Source: Oscheius sp. JU75
Taxonomy: Eukaryota; Nematoda; Chromadorea; Rhabditida; Rhabditidae
Reading direction: 5' to 3'
Length of the DNA stretch: 64,000 nt
Assembly: GCA_037178855.1 (NCBI GenBank)
Contig: JASJZC010000001.1
Span: 4,216,001 to 4,280,000 of the forward strand
The position numbers and the translations under genes were made by a program. Under the pieces are notes generated by a model. It had not been told where the DNA came from, did no database searches, and saw only the letters and a program-made list of their open reading frames with translations. This document shows positions 1-9,793 of the stretch, one piece after another. Numbering within the stretch: the stretch's first letter is position 1; each line of letters starts with the position of its first letter.

Positions 1-9
1 ACCCATAGT

Positions 10-380
10 TTATTGCAGCTTCGAATCCTCTTGCGTCTCGGCCTCGCCCGGTTGTTCCTTCATTAGATTAGCCATTTTGGAGTTGGCTTTTGGGGCGCCA
101 GAGGCTTCTTCTTCTTTCGACAGATCGAGAAGATCATCCTTTGCAGCTGGCGACTTTCCCGGTTTTGGCTGATCGCCAGTCGGAATACAATTCAGTTCGC
201 TCTTCTGGGCACCCTATGTCGGATCTCAGCCTACGGTTTTTTCAAAAGAGGAGGAGGAGCAGGCACTTGGAGAGTCACGTGTTTGTTATGATTAGGAGCG
301 TCGAAGCTGTCCAGCAGGATGCGATTGTCTTCACGGCCCAGGTCTCGTTCCACAAGCCCGAGCCCGAGTCGTGTGTTCAT
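10..380 (-). CDS. Unrecognised protein, C-terminal part
   Basis: I do not recognise this protein. On the minus strand an exon beginning near 380 reads MNTRLGLGLVERDLGRE and continues through an ILLDSFDAPNHNKH segment. An intron of about 53 nt (near 214-266, gtgcct...catag) joins it in frame to an exon ending at TAA 10-12. The second exon is Lys/Glu/Pro-rich (PKPGKSPAAKDDLLDLSKEE) and looks like a disordered tail. Another open frame just upstream (about 400-490, with LRVEVLLRVDVLFRQAL) could be a preceding exon, so the true start is uncertain. A plus-strand ORF of 112 codons over the same bases is taken as the shadow because the minus frame gives a sensible spliced protein. Confidence 0.4.
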
Positions 381-733
381 CAACGTGTTCAGAAGGTTTC
401 AGACTTCCGAAGAACTTGCAGCGCTTGACGAAACAGTACATCGACTCGGAGCAGCACTTCGACACGCAATTGACAGTTTTTGGTTCTAATCTGAATGTTC
501 GAGCATATAAATTTCAATACCCGAGACACGATTCCACCCAGATTTCTCCCAAATTTCGCCACCGCTCCACCAATTCCTCCTCTGAACCGCTCAATTTCTC
601 CCCAGCAGTGCTTATCTATCCATATACCGGCCCAGTCAGCCGCCTCTTATAAACAAACTCTGGTTTCTCATTCTCGTTCTCTTTCTCTACTACCTTATTC
701 TAACAACCTTACAACGATTGTATTCGACAACAG

Positions 734-1583
734 ATGGGACGTTTTCGACGAACTCCAAAAGACGATAAAGAGGCGAAGGAACTGGATCGTCTGAGAAGAG
801 TGAGTGTCCACATTTTTGAGATACAAAGAATCTATAGAATCAAGCTGCTTGTAGGAAAAGAAGACTAGACAAGATTGACGAATACAAAAAGGTAGGTATT
901 TCTTTTTCATCGTCTAATAGTATATAGTAAGTTAGGTAATGAAAGCACATTTTACTTTTATCCTGGCATATTTAGACTCTTTTTGATGCTCTGGAGGAGG
1001 TGAATCGCATAAAAATACTCTCTTAGGGCAGTTCTTACACACTGACCGAAGTAGATTCTCGTGCAGCGATTTCATCTTCTTAGAAGCGCGCATCCTGCAC
1101 CACTTGACGCGCCTTCGGTGGTGAGAAAGGGTTTTCTCGCCTAGCCATGTTCTGCAAAATTATTGTGTTTTATCTGTTCTACAAAGTTACATTACATGGT
1201 TAACCATGAAAATTCTGTTTTCTGGGTGAAACGTCAGAATCTGAATGAACCTGTTCAGACAATCGACGAATTGGAGAATCTGCTCAAGCAAAAGTTTCAG
1301 GAACATGCATACTACATCGACCAAGTAAGTAAAAGTGATTGTCTATTTACATGGTTTTTTCAGATAGACCAATTGAGGGTTCAGATGGCCCACGTAGAAC
1401 AGTATCCAGGCAGCATGGTGGATTCCAACACATTCCAGGCAATCCTTCAGGAAGTCGATCGGATCCAAGAGGAAGTCGAGCTGATGAAAAAAGGTAGAAA
1501 ACCTATCACAAAAAAATCAAGGAGTTGTTTGAGCAATGAAGCCTGCAGACAATCCGGATGCCGGTCCTTCCACCAGCCAGTGA
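734..1583 (+). CDS. Small bZIP-like coiled-coil protein
   Basis: Probable small DNA-binding or coiled-coil protein. Exon 1 (ATG 734, directly after ...cgacaacag) encodes a basic N-terminus ending DRLRR. After an intron ending tctatag (near 838), exon 2 continues NQAACRKRRLDKIDEYKK. Later exons (from about 1231 after cgtcag, and about 1364 after ttttttcag) give a charged helix (TIDELENLLKQKFQEHAYYI, then IDQLRVQM) that could form a zipper. The last exon appears to be joined by a 40-nt intron and ends ...PDAGPSTSQ at TGA 1581-1583. The basic region resembles the bZIP N-x(2)-A-A-x(2)-C-R block but is about three residues short. An extra exon may hide in the ~340-nt intron 893-1230. AATAAA lies just downstream (about 1610). 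Confidence 0.5.
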
Positions 1584-1590
1584 AGTAAAG

Positions 1591-1840
1591 CTACGTGTCG
1601 AAGCTCACGAATAAATTTAATCGTTTTGCCCTTTCTCCGACCTGAAGAGTAACTTCGTAATCCTTCCTCCTTTTTCCTATAATTGCAAAGTACACCTCGT
1701 TGCAAACATTTCCGGGTCTTATTAAATGTTCCATGTACCTGACGTCTTTCACACGAACTCGACCCTTTTCTATTAAGAGAGTGTGAGTAGTTGCGTCCCC
1801 AGCACCGATCCGAACTGTGAGCACTCTGATTCAGGGTGTG
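1591..1840 (-). CDS. Possible terminal exon, unknown
   Basis: A 78-codon minus-strand open frame ends at TAG (1591-1593), eight bases from the convergent stop of the bZIP-like gene. It contains KGRVRVKDVRYMEHLI and AIIGKRRKDYEVTLQVGERA, which look like alternating beta-strand sequence rather than random translation. No clear upstream exon joins it. It lies downstream of the Srt receptor gene on the same strand, so it could be a separate small gene or an extra 3' exon. It could also be chance, because it overlaps the 3' UTR of the neighbour. I do not recognise it. Confidence 0.25.
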
Positions 1841-1944
1841 GGATCCTAGCAGATGATTTGTCATCAAGCATCTTGTGGTCGGGAGAAAGGAATATCTATG
1901 CTGTAAAAGTACAAAAAGATCGATGCTTTATCTGTGAACAATGT

Positions 1945-3387
1945 TCAATTCTCCAAGTACTGATTCGATCCCCGCTGCTGAGAGAGAGTCGTCGGATCCG
2001 GCTGGACCTTCATCACGATTCTGCTCAAACCCATCAGTTGAAGAACACGTTGCTGAACGGTCTTGTTGATGAAGAGGAAGAGAACGAGGTTTCCGCAGGA
2101 AGTCAGCTGCCAGGTGATCAATCCCACGAAGGAGACCCATTCAGGGACGTGGAAGAACTGCAAAACGAGGTAGAGAAGTCCCAAGGTCAGATTGACGAGG
2201 CAAACATAAGCCGATTGGATGAACATCTTAAACAACTTCATCTAATGAGTTTCAGAGGGTTCTTACTTGAAGACTCGACTTGGAAATAACAACGTTCTTG
2301 CTAAACTTGTACATGAACACACAGAAGAAGGCCACGTAGAGCAGAAGACCGGCAAAGACGACTGCCGAATTGTTAAAGGTCAGAGCGAAACAAGTGTACG
2401 CTTGTACCATTCTGCCATCGGGGAAGATGAGTGGGTCGAAGAGCCAGGTCTGAAACGATACAATCTTAATATTTGTTCGTTTCGGACCAGCTGCCGATAA
2501 CAGCTTCGCAGCCCTTTGGCCTTTGCTTAGAATTGATCACAGGTGGCACAGGTAGTATTCTCCACAGCTGGCTTATCCCCTTGTCTTGGCATGAAATGAC
2601 TTGTCAGCGTTTTTGGGTATTAGTGTTGACATGCAATTGTACGGACACCATGACAGACAGTCAGACAGGCAGACGCACACCTTTAACTTTAGTAAAGAAA
2701 GATGTTCTACAACTTTGCATAATGTCGGGATGCCAAAATATGATCAAAGACTTACTCGAGCGACGGAATTGAAGAAGATGGGCTTGGTAAAGAAGAAAAA
2801 GTATCCCTGGTAGGCAAAGACGATTCCGAAAGAGAGCAGAAGCGGTTTACCTGGAACTACCGTAATCTCCAAGCACCAGAAATCAAGAGTACGGGGAAAG
2901 TTTAACGAACCGGTAAATAGGACATCATGCCAATACGAGCTGATGACCTCAACGAGGCGAGTCACACCGAGAACAAAGCCTCCACAACAAACACCACCCC
3001 ACCAGCCTTAATTTTAGCTACATGTATAGGATTGGGAAGACTGAGAACAGACCGAGACAGACACATCCCCAGAAGTAGATAAAGTTCGGATAATTGCAGT
3101 ACACGGCTCCCTGCATGAAGAAGATTCCAGAAAGGATGGAGTTTGGAATGAGACCAATCATATCTGTACAGGAGAGGAAAAAGAGAAACTTGTAGGCCGT
3201 GTACTTGAACAGGTCTTTTTGTAGGAGAACTGTACAACAGAAGCCGTAGAGGATCTAAATTGTCATTTTAAGGGAAAACCCAAGAACGATCAACAATAGC
3301 CACGATTCCGTAGATGAGACAAAAGAGACCGAGAGCTGGCTCCTTTACGCCTTCTGCCCACCACTGCTCGCTTGACAGGTTCCTCAT
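1945..3387 (-). CDS. Serpentine chemoreceptor, Srt-like
   Basis: Seven-transmembrane GPCR of the nematode chemoreceptor superfamily, expected in the membrane of chemosensory cilia. Exon 1 starts MRNLSSEQWWAEGVKEPALG at 3387. A 40-nt intron (3255-3294) leads to TM1-TM2 (YGFCCTVLLQKDLFKYTAYK, then the hallmark ...SCTDMIGLIPNSILSGIFFM and a conserved Cys). Further exons at about 2985-2935, 2860-2744 (FGIVFAYQGYFFFFTKPIFF), 2452-2308 (WLFDPLIFPDG plus a TM) and 2271-1945 (ITWQLTSCGNLVLFLFINKT, TM7) follow. The D-M-x-x-L-x-x-N-S-I-x-S/T-G motif and the FTKP segment are what I associate with family Srt. An intron at about 2460-2740 contains a dispersed repeat. I am sure of the superfamily and fairly sure of Srt. 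Confidence 0.8.
2498..2694. repeat. Dispersed repeat, copy 1
   Basis: Copy of a short interspersed element, located in an intron of the Srt-like receptor gene. It begins with a small palindromic block (acagcttcgcagccc), then has cttgtcttggcatgaaatga and a terminal stretch with repeated gac/cag(a) units (acggacaccatgacagacag) followed by ctttaactttagt. Related blocks occur in the same order at 13621-13780 and 35487-35640. Confidence 0.5.
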
Positions 3388-3762
3388 TCTGAAAGTCTTC
3401 TTTTACAACTTATTTTTGGCCCTGAAATGGCTAACGACGTATTAATCCTACAGTAACCCAAAGAAAAAGCCTAAACTTTTGCCACATGATGCTCGGTCTC
3501 TTTTTGAACCTTATGACGAGAGAAACCGAATAAGAATACTTTCCGAAACAGGGGAAGCACTCTGACAAGAATGGTAAAAACGTGCGACGAGCACTTCCTC
3601 TGTTAGTCGCGCCACTTTTTATCATTCATGTTATTTTCAAAATGTTTTCAAGATAATTGTATCATTGTAATGTATTGAAAAAAGACCAGACGCTTATGCT
3701 CCTGGCGGACCGTCTCACACTGTTAGTGCTCATTTTGTAATTTGTGCTGTCCTGACTTGACT

Positions 3763-3856
3763 TGTCAACTCTAATCTGGGATAACACTTGACAGAAAAAG
3801 CTACACAAATCCTGTCAAGTGTTAGTTGTTAGCCTAAGCCTAGATTAGAGTTGACA
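3763..3856. repeat. Nested inverted repeat (MITE-like)
   Basis: Outer arms TGTCAACTCTAATC (3763-3776) and GATTAGAGTTGACA (3843-3856) are perfect complements, and inner arms AACACTTGACAG (3783-3794) and CTGTCAAGTGTT (3812-3823) are also perfect complements, giving a two-storey hairpin of 94 nt. A near-identical outer arm in the GATCAGAGTTGACA orientation recurs at 5010-5030. The structure fits a degraded miniature inverted-repeat element; no protein-coding content is present. Confidence 0.65.
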
Positions 3857-4154
3857 TGTGCCGCAGACGGACGTCTTTCGCAACTGTAAAGGTAGGACCG
3901 AAAAGAACTTCCGGCTACCTTAGCACTTTAACAAGAGTAGATCAGAAATTTCTAGCTGATTTTCTACACATGGAATATCTTTCCAGCTTCCCGGCGGCCT
4001 GCAAAGTAGTCAAGTTTGATCTCCATCACAACTTTGCACGGCATCAGGGTTGTAACTCACTCGCATCGGTAGTCCGGAGGAAGTCCTCGTTCCATGATGT
4101 AGGTGAACATTTTCTACGCTAAGTTAGGAATCTTCCTCCTCCTTATATACCATC

Positions 4155-4218
4155 CGCGACAAATGTTAATCCTAGTGTCTGTAAGTGTATTTTGTCGCGT
4201 GTACAGAAATTAGGATTA
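4155..4218. repeat. Interleaved inverted repeats
   Basis: CGCGACAAA (4155-4163) is the exact complement of TTTGTCGCG (4191-4199). TAATCCTA (4167-4174) is the exact complement of TAGGATTA (4211-4218), and TCTGTA (4178-4183) pairs with TACAGA (4202-4207). The pairs are interleaved (A B A' B'), so both stems cannot form as a simple hairpin; as RNA they would make a pseudoknot-type fold, and as DNA two alternative cruciforms. Confidence 0.6.
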
Positions 4219-5009
4219 TGTCCAGTCAGGCCCGAAGTAGGTGGAACTGATCAGCATTTCAGATCTTGACTCATCGACTCAGTCAGGCGGGATTAATCTG
4301 TTCTTCGAACAAGCAGCTTTATGAAAAAGTTACTGGCAGAAGGAGGAAGTTTCTTGAAGCATATTTATAGGAAACACTGACTGAAACTTCGCCCGATAGA
4401 CGTGAGAAAATACTTGGTGAGAGCAAAGGCTGGATCATTAGACCGACCTTCGATTCGCTCCATTTTCCGTTTGCTGTTGTTTGTCGTCGTTTACTCATCA
4501 GCAAGCGATGATCCACCGTGTACACTTCTCAGAAATGACAAGTACATCTGAAAGAGATCAGTGACCGACTAAAAATTGTTTCAAAGCGTGAACAGACGAC
4601 ATACACTGCTTGGCATTTCAGAATAGTGCTGCAGAATATGTTTTTGAAAATTAGCATTCGCTCAAATACAGTTACAATGAAATCAAACTCAAAAGTTTGA
4701 CCGAGTTCCCAGCTGAAACGGAGCGAGCTCGAAAGTGCTGTCCCCGAGATCGATCAATATCGAAAGATGCAAATCTTTGACAACTTTAGTTAGGGGAAAG
4801 CCAAAAGTGCGATTTGTCGAATGGGCATATCATGATAGTTGAGCATCCTGCAAAAATTCAGATACCCTATAAGTGGGTTCTGTCGGAGAAGTCGCTGAGA
4901 ATTCACTGAATACAAAAATTGTCGCTTGACTATCCTACCTTCGTAATTTGCAAGAGGCGTCTGTAACGCATGTCAAAAAGATCTGTGGGCACTTCTAAGG
5001 GCTATCTCC

Positions 5010-5030
5010 GATCAGAGTTGACAAGTCAAG
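5010..5030. repeat. Third copy of palindrome arm
   Basis: The bases here match the reverse complement of 3756-3776 at 20 of 21 positions (core AGAGTTGACAAGTCAAG). It is a solo arm without an obvious partner nearby. Confidence 0.5.
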
Positions 5031-7460
5031 GATAGAAGAGAGTCACACAGTTCAAGTCCAAGCTAAAGAGGAGTAAGCCGCTCCTCTTTAGAAGCAAGGT
5101 TTTTTTTTTTAGGTTTTTAGGTTTCATCTAACAATCAGATTTTACTTCACAAAAACAAAATGTGTGGCCAAGAGAGCAAAGGATGTTGTGCTCGAGTGAC
5201 CAGTGGCAACGCAGCTAGTATAATTACCGTAGACAGCCGCGCCTAGTGCCTACTATATTTCTTGCTCTTTCCCTCTCTTCCTCATATTTGTATCTCCAGT
5301 TTCTTTCCTAATACAGAAAGCTCCCTGCCATATGAATCAGGCTTTGCAAATGTACACTGATCTTTCCCTAAGAGGCTTGCCGAGCACTCCAAATTCCGAC
5401 TTTTGCCATTCAGAGAAGTACTTTTTGAGACGGCTGTGTGCGTAGACGACGGATCCCAGCTGATGGAGATATCAGAAAAGAAGCTATCAAAAGCCCAAAA
5501 AACTCCCTGACTCAATCGAAAGATCGAATTTTAGAGAGCAACTGTAGTTCAACAGTAATATTGCTAGCGAGGCGTACACAAGCACAAGCTTGTTTGCAGT
5601 TGATTAACAGTGTTCTTGAAGTCAATTTGATATCAAACTTTCGGCAGATCAAGAGAATGGTTACCAAAAGGAACAGTTTAGTTGTGTGCCGACCAACAAA
5701 ATAGTTCTCAGGTAATGGTTCTTTTAATGTTCCAAGCTTGGCTGATGCCCCGTTGGGACTCGTGACAGATAAAGGGTGTTCTAGTCAAGCTACCGTGACA
5801 ACGTTCTCCCATAGACACATCTCCCAAACTGACACGATTTGACTTAACTTGCAAAAAGTAATTGCTGTCACATATTAAAAAAATCTTTTAAAATCTTTTC
5901 TAATGCCGTGACATCTATGAAAATGGAAGAATATTTCCAGAAGGTACTGGACAACATGAAACTAACATGTTCTGATAACAGCAGTTTTGGAACTTTGGAG
6001 TTGAAAGCATGGTCTTAGTCTAAGATTTTTTGTTCCCTATAGTATCTTCTCCTGTGTTGTCTAGTTTCTTATAGATAACATCGAAACCTTTTCAATCCTC
6101 TGAAAGCTTCAGTTTTTTATTATAAAAAAAACGCATGCAATATGTCTTAGTATCCAGCTTCCACGATAGGGTTGTTTGAAGAGAAATAGAAGGTCTACAG
6201 TAATCCTAGAGGGTTTAATGATATCACCCGTTCTCTCTCGAGACTCTAATTAGGGATTTGGACATCTGCTCCGAGCAGGTGAGAGCAATTTTCGTTTAGA
6301 TACGCAGGTTAGTCCGGCTGGTTGTAACGTATTTCTTTAAAAGTTTAGAAATCAATTTTTCCGACCCAAGGTCAGCTAGAATCGATTCGGACTGATTTTC
6401 CCAATCAAATAGATATAAAACAAGCCCCTAATAGCAAATATGAGTCGCGTGACGATCCCAATTGAGAAAACTGACATCACTTCCCTCTCGGACTAACTAT
6501 ATCTCCTCTTAGCAGGCGTCATTGTACTTTTGCTGCTGATCTCTTGAAAAAGAGAGTGGTCAAAACTGGAACAGAGATGGGTCATCTGTTTTCCAGATTG
6601 ATCAGAAGAGTCTTATTGACTACGTCATCCATCTGGCTTCCATATGAAGTTTCTCTCCCTACCAAGATCAAATCAGAAGGCTTCCGAGGAATCTGTGACG
6701 TAGCACCTAGTTCCAAGTAGTTAGCAGAAGGCAACGCATATAACTTCTCGTGGGATTCCTCCTTAATTGGATTGTTCCAGGAGGATCCATGAACTGAAGA
6801 TGAAGCTACGTAGAATCTGGGACAAAGTGCGGTTTTTACTTATGGCTGTTCAAGTTGTGTAGTTTCGAGACATTGCTATTTTACAACCACTGCCAACCAT
6901 TATTCAGGTTATACTGAAGCCATTAAACTCCTGGAAATGTTCTTGATTCTGTGGATTTTAATATAGGTTTCATCGAGACTTAATCTCTGGTAGACCTGGT
7001 CCCCATTAACCACGGTAGTTGGGTAATCTTCCTGCTGACCTTCCAATTGTTTGAAATCATCGATCTGTAATGTCTTGACCATCTAATTCATCCAACTACG
7101 GTAACAGCGTGATTTTCGACCGTTTTCCCAGTAAAAAATGTCATTTCCGGATTCCAGAACAGTTACTTTTGATTATGATCAATTGGCTGCGCCTGATCGG
7201 ATGAGGATGAAGCCTCTTAGTATTTGACAAACGATATTCTTGAACAGGAAGAAACTCTTTTCGGAGTAAAAAGATTTGCCTGAACAATCGAATTGTTACT
7301 CTCGTGTGCGTACAGACCATATTAGCTTCGCTCCTAATTGGCCATAATTAGAGCCAGGTTCGCCGGCTGTGTCACACACCTTCACACGTGGCACTTCTCA
7401 AAACGGGACGTGTTCTAAATTATTGGTTGTCGTAAAAATCTAGATGCTGGCAATGGGCTC

Positions 7461-7520
7461 GAGATGAGACAATGGGAAGAAACAAGAAACAATATTGAGA
7501 TGAGACAATGGGAAGAAACA
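7461..7520. repeat. 24-bp direct repeat, two copies
   Basis: The 24-bp unit with core gatgagacaatgggaagaaa occurs exactly at 7461-7484 and again at 7497-7520, separated by 12 bp. It lies at the start of a weak ORF. Confidence 0.7.
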
Positions 7521-7856
7521 TTAATATCACGCGATGGCTTGTCTGTAAAACCAACAACTTCTAACAGCCGATGGTCGATCGTAGTCTTCGCAAAGAGGGA
7601 GATCTTAGAAGAACAGTCTGGTTATTTGAAAAGGGGGCTTGTGGTAGCCGGGTCGAAGAAATTTAAACTAACAATAAGTCACTTCTTCTTGTGTTCTCAG
7701 TACTTGGACACCTTGCACCTTCCTAAATTTGAAGAACTCGATAAACAGTATGCGGTTCTGAAAACTATGGAACAATATCTTGACTCATCTATTCATTCTT
7801 TAAAAAGTACATCCAAATCATACAGACGCCAATCTATGGTCGGAAGCCGCTTATAG
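7464..7856 (+). CDS. Doubtful ORF or orphan exon
   Basis: A 130-codon open frame whose first part is the 24-bp direct repeat (twice MRQWEET). The last ~50 codons follow a good acceptor (tgttctcag, about 7700) and read as helical sequence (LHLPKFEELDKQYAVLKTME) up to TAG. This could be one exon of an otherwise unrecognised gene, but I found no matching upstream exon and no family resemblance. Confidence 0.2.
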   Translation: MRQWEETRNNIEMRQWEETLISRDGLSVKPTTSNSRWSIVVFAKREILEEQSGYLKRGLVVAGSKKFKLTISHFFLCSQYLDTLHLPKFEELDKQYAVLKTMEQYLDSSIHSLKSTSKSYRRQSMVGSRL

Positions 7857-8925
7857 CTCTATCCTCCCTCACCACCTTCCGTCTTAACAGCTTTTCGAAT
7901 GTTTCAAGAGCCTGCTGAAATGATGGACAGCTGAACTTTCAAAATTGGAATTTAATTCGAAATCTGTAAATATTCACGACTTTGAACCAGATAAAGTGCA
8001 ACCTTGTGCATAAATATCTTAGTCCACTTCTTCAAAATGGACGATCTCCGAATTGAAAAAGGAAGTGACAGAGATCTGGTTAAGGTTACAAGGAGATGAC
8101 TGTGCCCGTATCATCTCGATATACGGACGATTAATAGTAGGAACGGTTATATCTTCGTGAACCATTTACTTGTATCACACGAGATGTGCAATTGTTTGTT
8201 AATTAATATACCAGACGTATACGAAGGTTTCTTCTGCCAGTGAGACTGTTGAAAGGTGACTTGCCAGCTGCTGGAAATAACTAAATGTCAATATAATTTT
8301 GCGTCTGCTACAGACAAACAGAGTAAGGGTCAAGTATAGAAACCATCGCGCTTTTCACAGTTTGGATCAAACGGCCATAGAGGCTCCACGCGACATTTCT
8401 TACCTTTTGGTCAGGCTACAGAGATCTGCAAAGGTCGAAAACGTTTTAAAAAATGAAAACTGTTACAGCGATTAGTCGGGCGCGCGTCTGAGCAAGCGTG
8501 CGGCATCGATACTCTATTAGAGCTTGCTATGTCCTGGAAACTGATTGAGTTTTTCTCGTCAAGAGCTCTAAAATGAGCCCAAACATGCTGGGAGAAAAAT
8601 CATATTTCCGACCTTCTTGTTACATTTCTTCAACGAAGTTTCAAATTTTTGCACACTTCTGTCCCGGTAATCCGAAAGAAGGAACGATATCTGCAAAACG
8701 AACTGCAAAGAGCGGTGATTCCTCGTCTTGCATTTTTTCCGACCAACTATTACGCTGATGCTCTTCCCATCTTTGCCTTCTGAATCAGCATCCCATTTTA
8801 TCATCGCTCATTCGTGCCAGGCTCCGCTGGGCGTGGTCAGGGCGGTGCACCTACCGTATATAAATATGCTCGAAGCTTTTGCTTCACTTGCCATCGTAGC
8901 AGAAACACTTACTTTCTTGCAAAAG

Positions 8926-9793
8926 ATGATCTTCGTTACCGTATTCCTGGTCCTGACAGTCGAAGCCTACTATCTCAGGAGCGATGAACTTCGAACTATT
9001 GGTGAGTCTCTTTGGCTTATTTTTACACTTAGACTCTTCCAGAATGTGGTGAGACGTTGAATAAGGAAGAGGTGGCCCTGTTACCCAAAAACTGCTCCTT
9101 CAAGACCAGTAACGAACTGGAGATGACCATGGTGATTGAACTGTGGTCTTCGGAGGAGAAGGAACAGTGTGACAGTATCAAGGTATGTGTGCTACTCATA
9201 AAATTTATTTGGTTCCTCAGATAATCGATCTGGAAACGAAAGAAGAGCAATCCCTCTGTCTGCACTCGACTTTCGACGGGATCGGACGCAACTATCGTCT
9301 GGAGACAGTGAATCTGCCTTCAACTGCCCAGATTAGCGTTCGATACTTGCCGAGAAACTTTGGTAAAAGAGCATAGCAGTTCAATGTCATCGGTTTCTTC
9401 AGCCTGTCCCGGAAGGATCTCCCAGGACATCCAGGGTGTCAAGTTCAACATCACGACCGGAGACAGTGACATGTGCCCGTTCTCGATCTACTCCCAGGGA
9501 GTACTGAGTCTTCGGCTCGTTTCCCATCATCAAGAGGTAGAATTGATCTCATTCCTTCGTATTCAAAGATTGTTCAGGAGATCCAAGTCGAGCTCCGACA
9601 AGGCCGACACATTCGGCGGATCTCCATGTCCACCGGTCTGCAGACTTTGACCCGCGATGAACCTCTGGAGATCCCGCTTTACTGTGGAATCCACATTCTG
9701 ATGATCTATGGCGAGGAAATCACCGTTGAAGCCGAGGTCATCGAGTTGAAAAAAGATTTCTTTATAGATCGAGCAGTCAACTGTCCCTTGTAA
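8926..9793 (+). CDS. Secreted tandem CUB-like protein 1
   Basis: Small secreted protein. The signal peptide MIFVTVFLVLTVEA is followed by a first domain beginning at ECGE with Cys spacing C...NCSF...QCDSIKIID...C, the layout of a CUB domain. A second Cys-bearing domain starts ACPGRISQDIQGVKFNIT and runs to the end (stop TAA 9791-9793). Five introns can be placed (about 9001-9043, 9184-9220, 9361-9401, 9536-9582 and similar), all short with ttcag-type acceptors. The start ATG follows ...cttgcaaaag, a plausible spliced-leader acceptor, and a TATA-like tatataaatat lies about 70 bp upstream. A diverged paralogue with the same architecture is at 14778-15708. Nematode CUB-like secreted proteins are often intestinal or pathogen-responsive; that role is inference only. 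Confidence 0.7.

Larger units (their letters stand above)
3388..8925. other. Gene-poor stretch of about 5.5 kb
   Basis: I see no gene here that I can support. It lies between the start of the Srt-like receptor and the first CUB-like gene. Short ORFs exist on both strands but none has family resemblance, consistent splice sites or sustained codon bias. What it does hold: two compound inverted repeats (3763-3856 and 4155-4218), a third copy of one palindrome arm at 5010-5030, a long T/A run near 5101-5110, a 24-bp direct repeat at 7461-7520 and a weak ORF at 7464-7856. Part of it is presumably the upstream regulatory region of the flanking genes. Confidence 0.5.

Noticed and set aside
214-234. 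Ultra-short 21-nt intron in the first minus-strand gene
   Set aside because: The phase does not fit; a 53- or 65-nt intron with the same acceptor does.
90-428. 112-codon plus-strand ORF
   Set aside because: Overlaps minus-strand exons whose spliced product is better formed; its sequence is Ser/Arg-rich shadow translation.
5282-5515. Minus-strand ORF (…LLGKDQCTFAKPDSYGREL…)
   Set aside because: Superficially protein-like but has no partner exon, no acceptor and no recognisable family.
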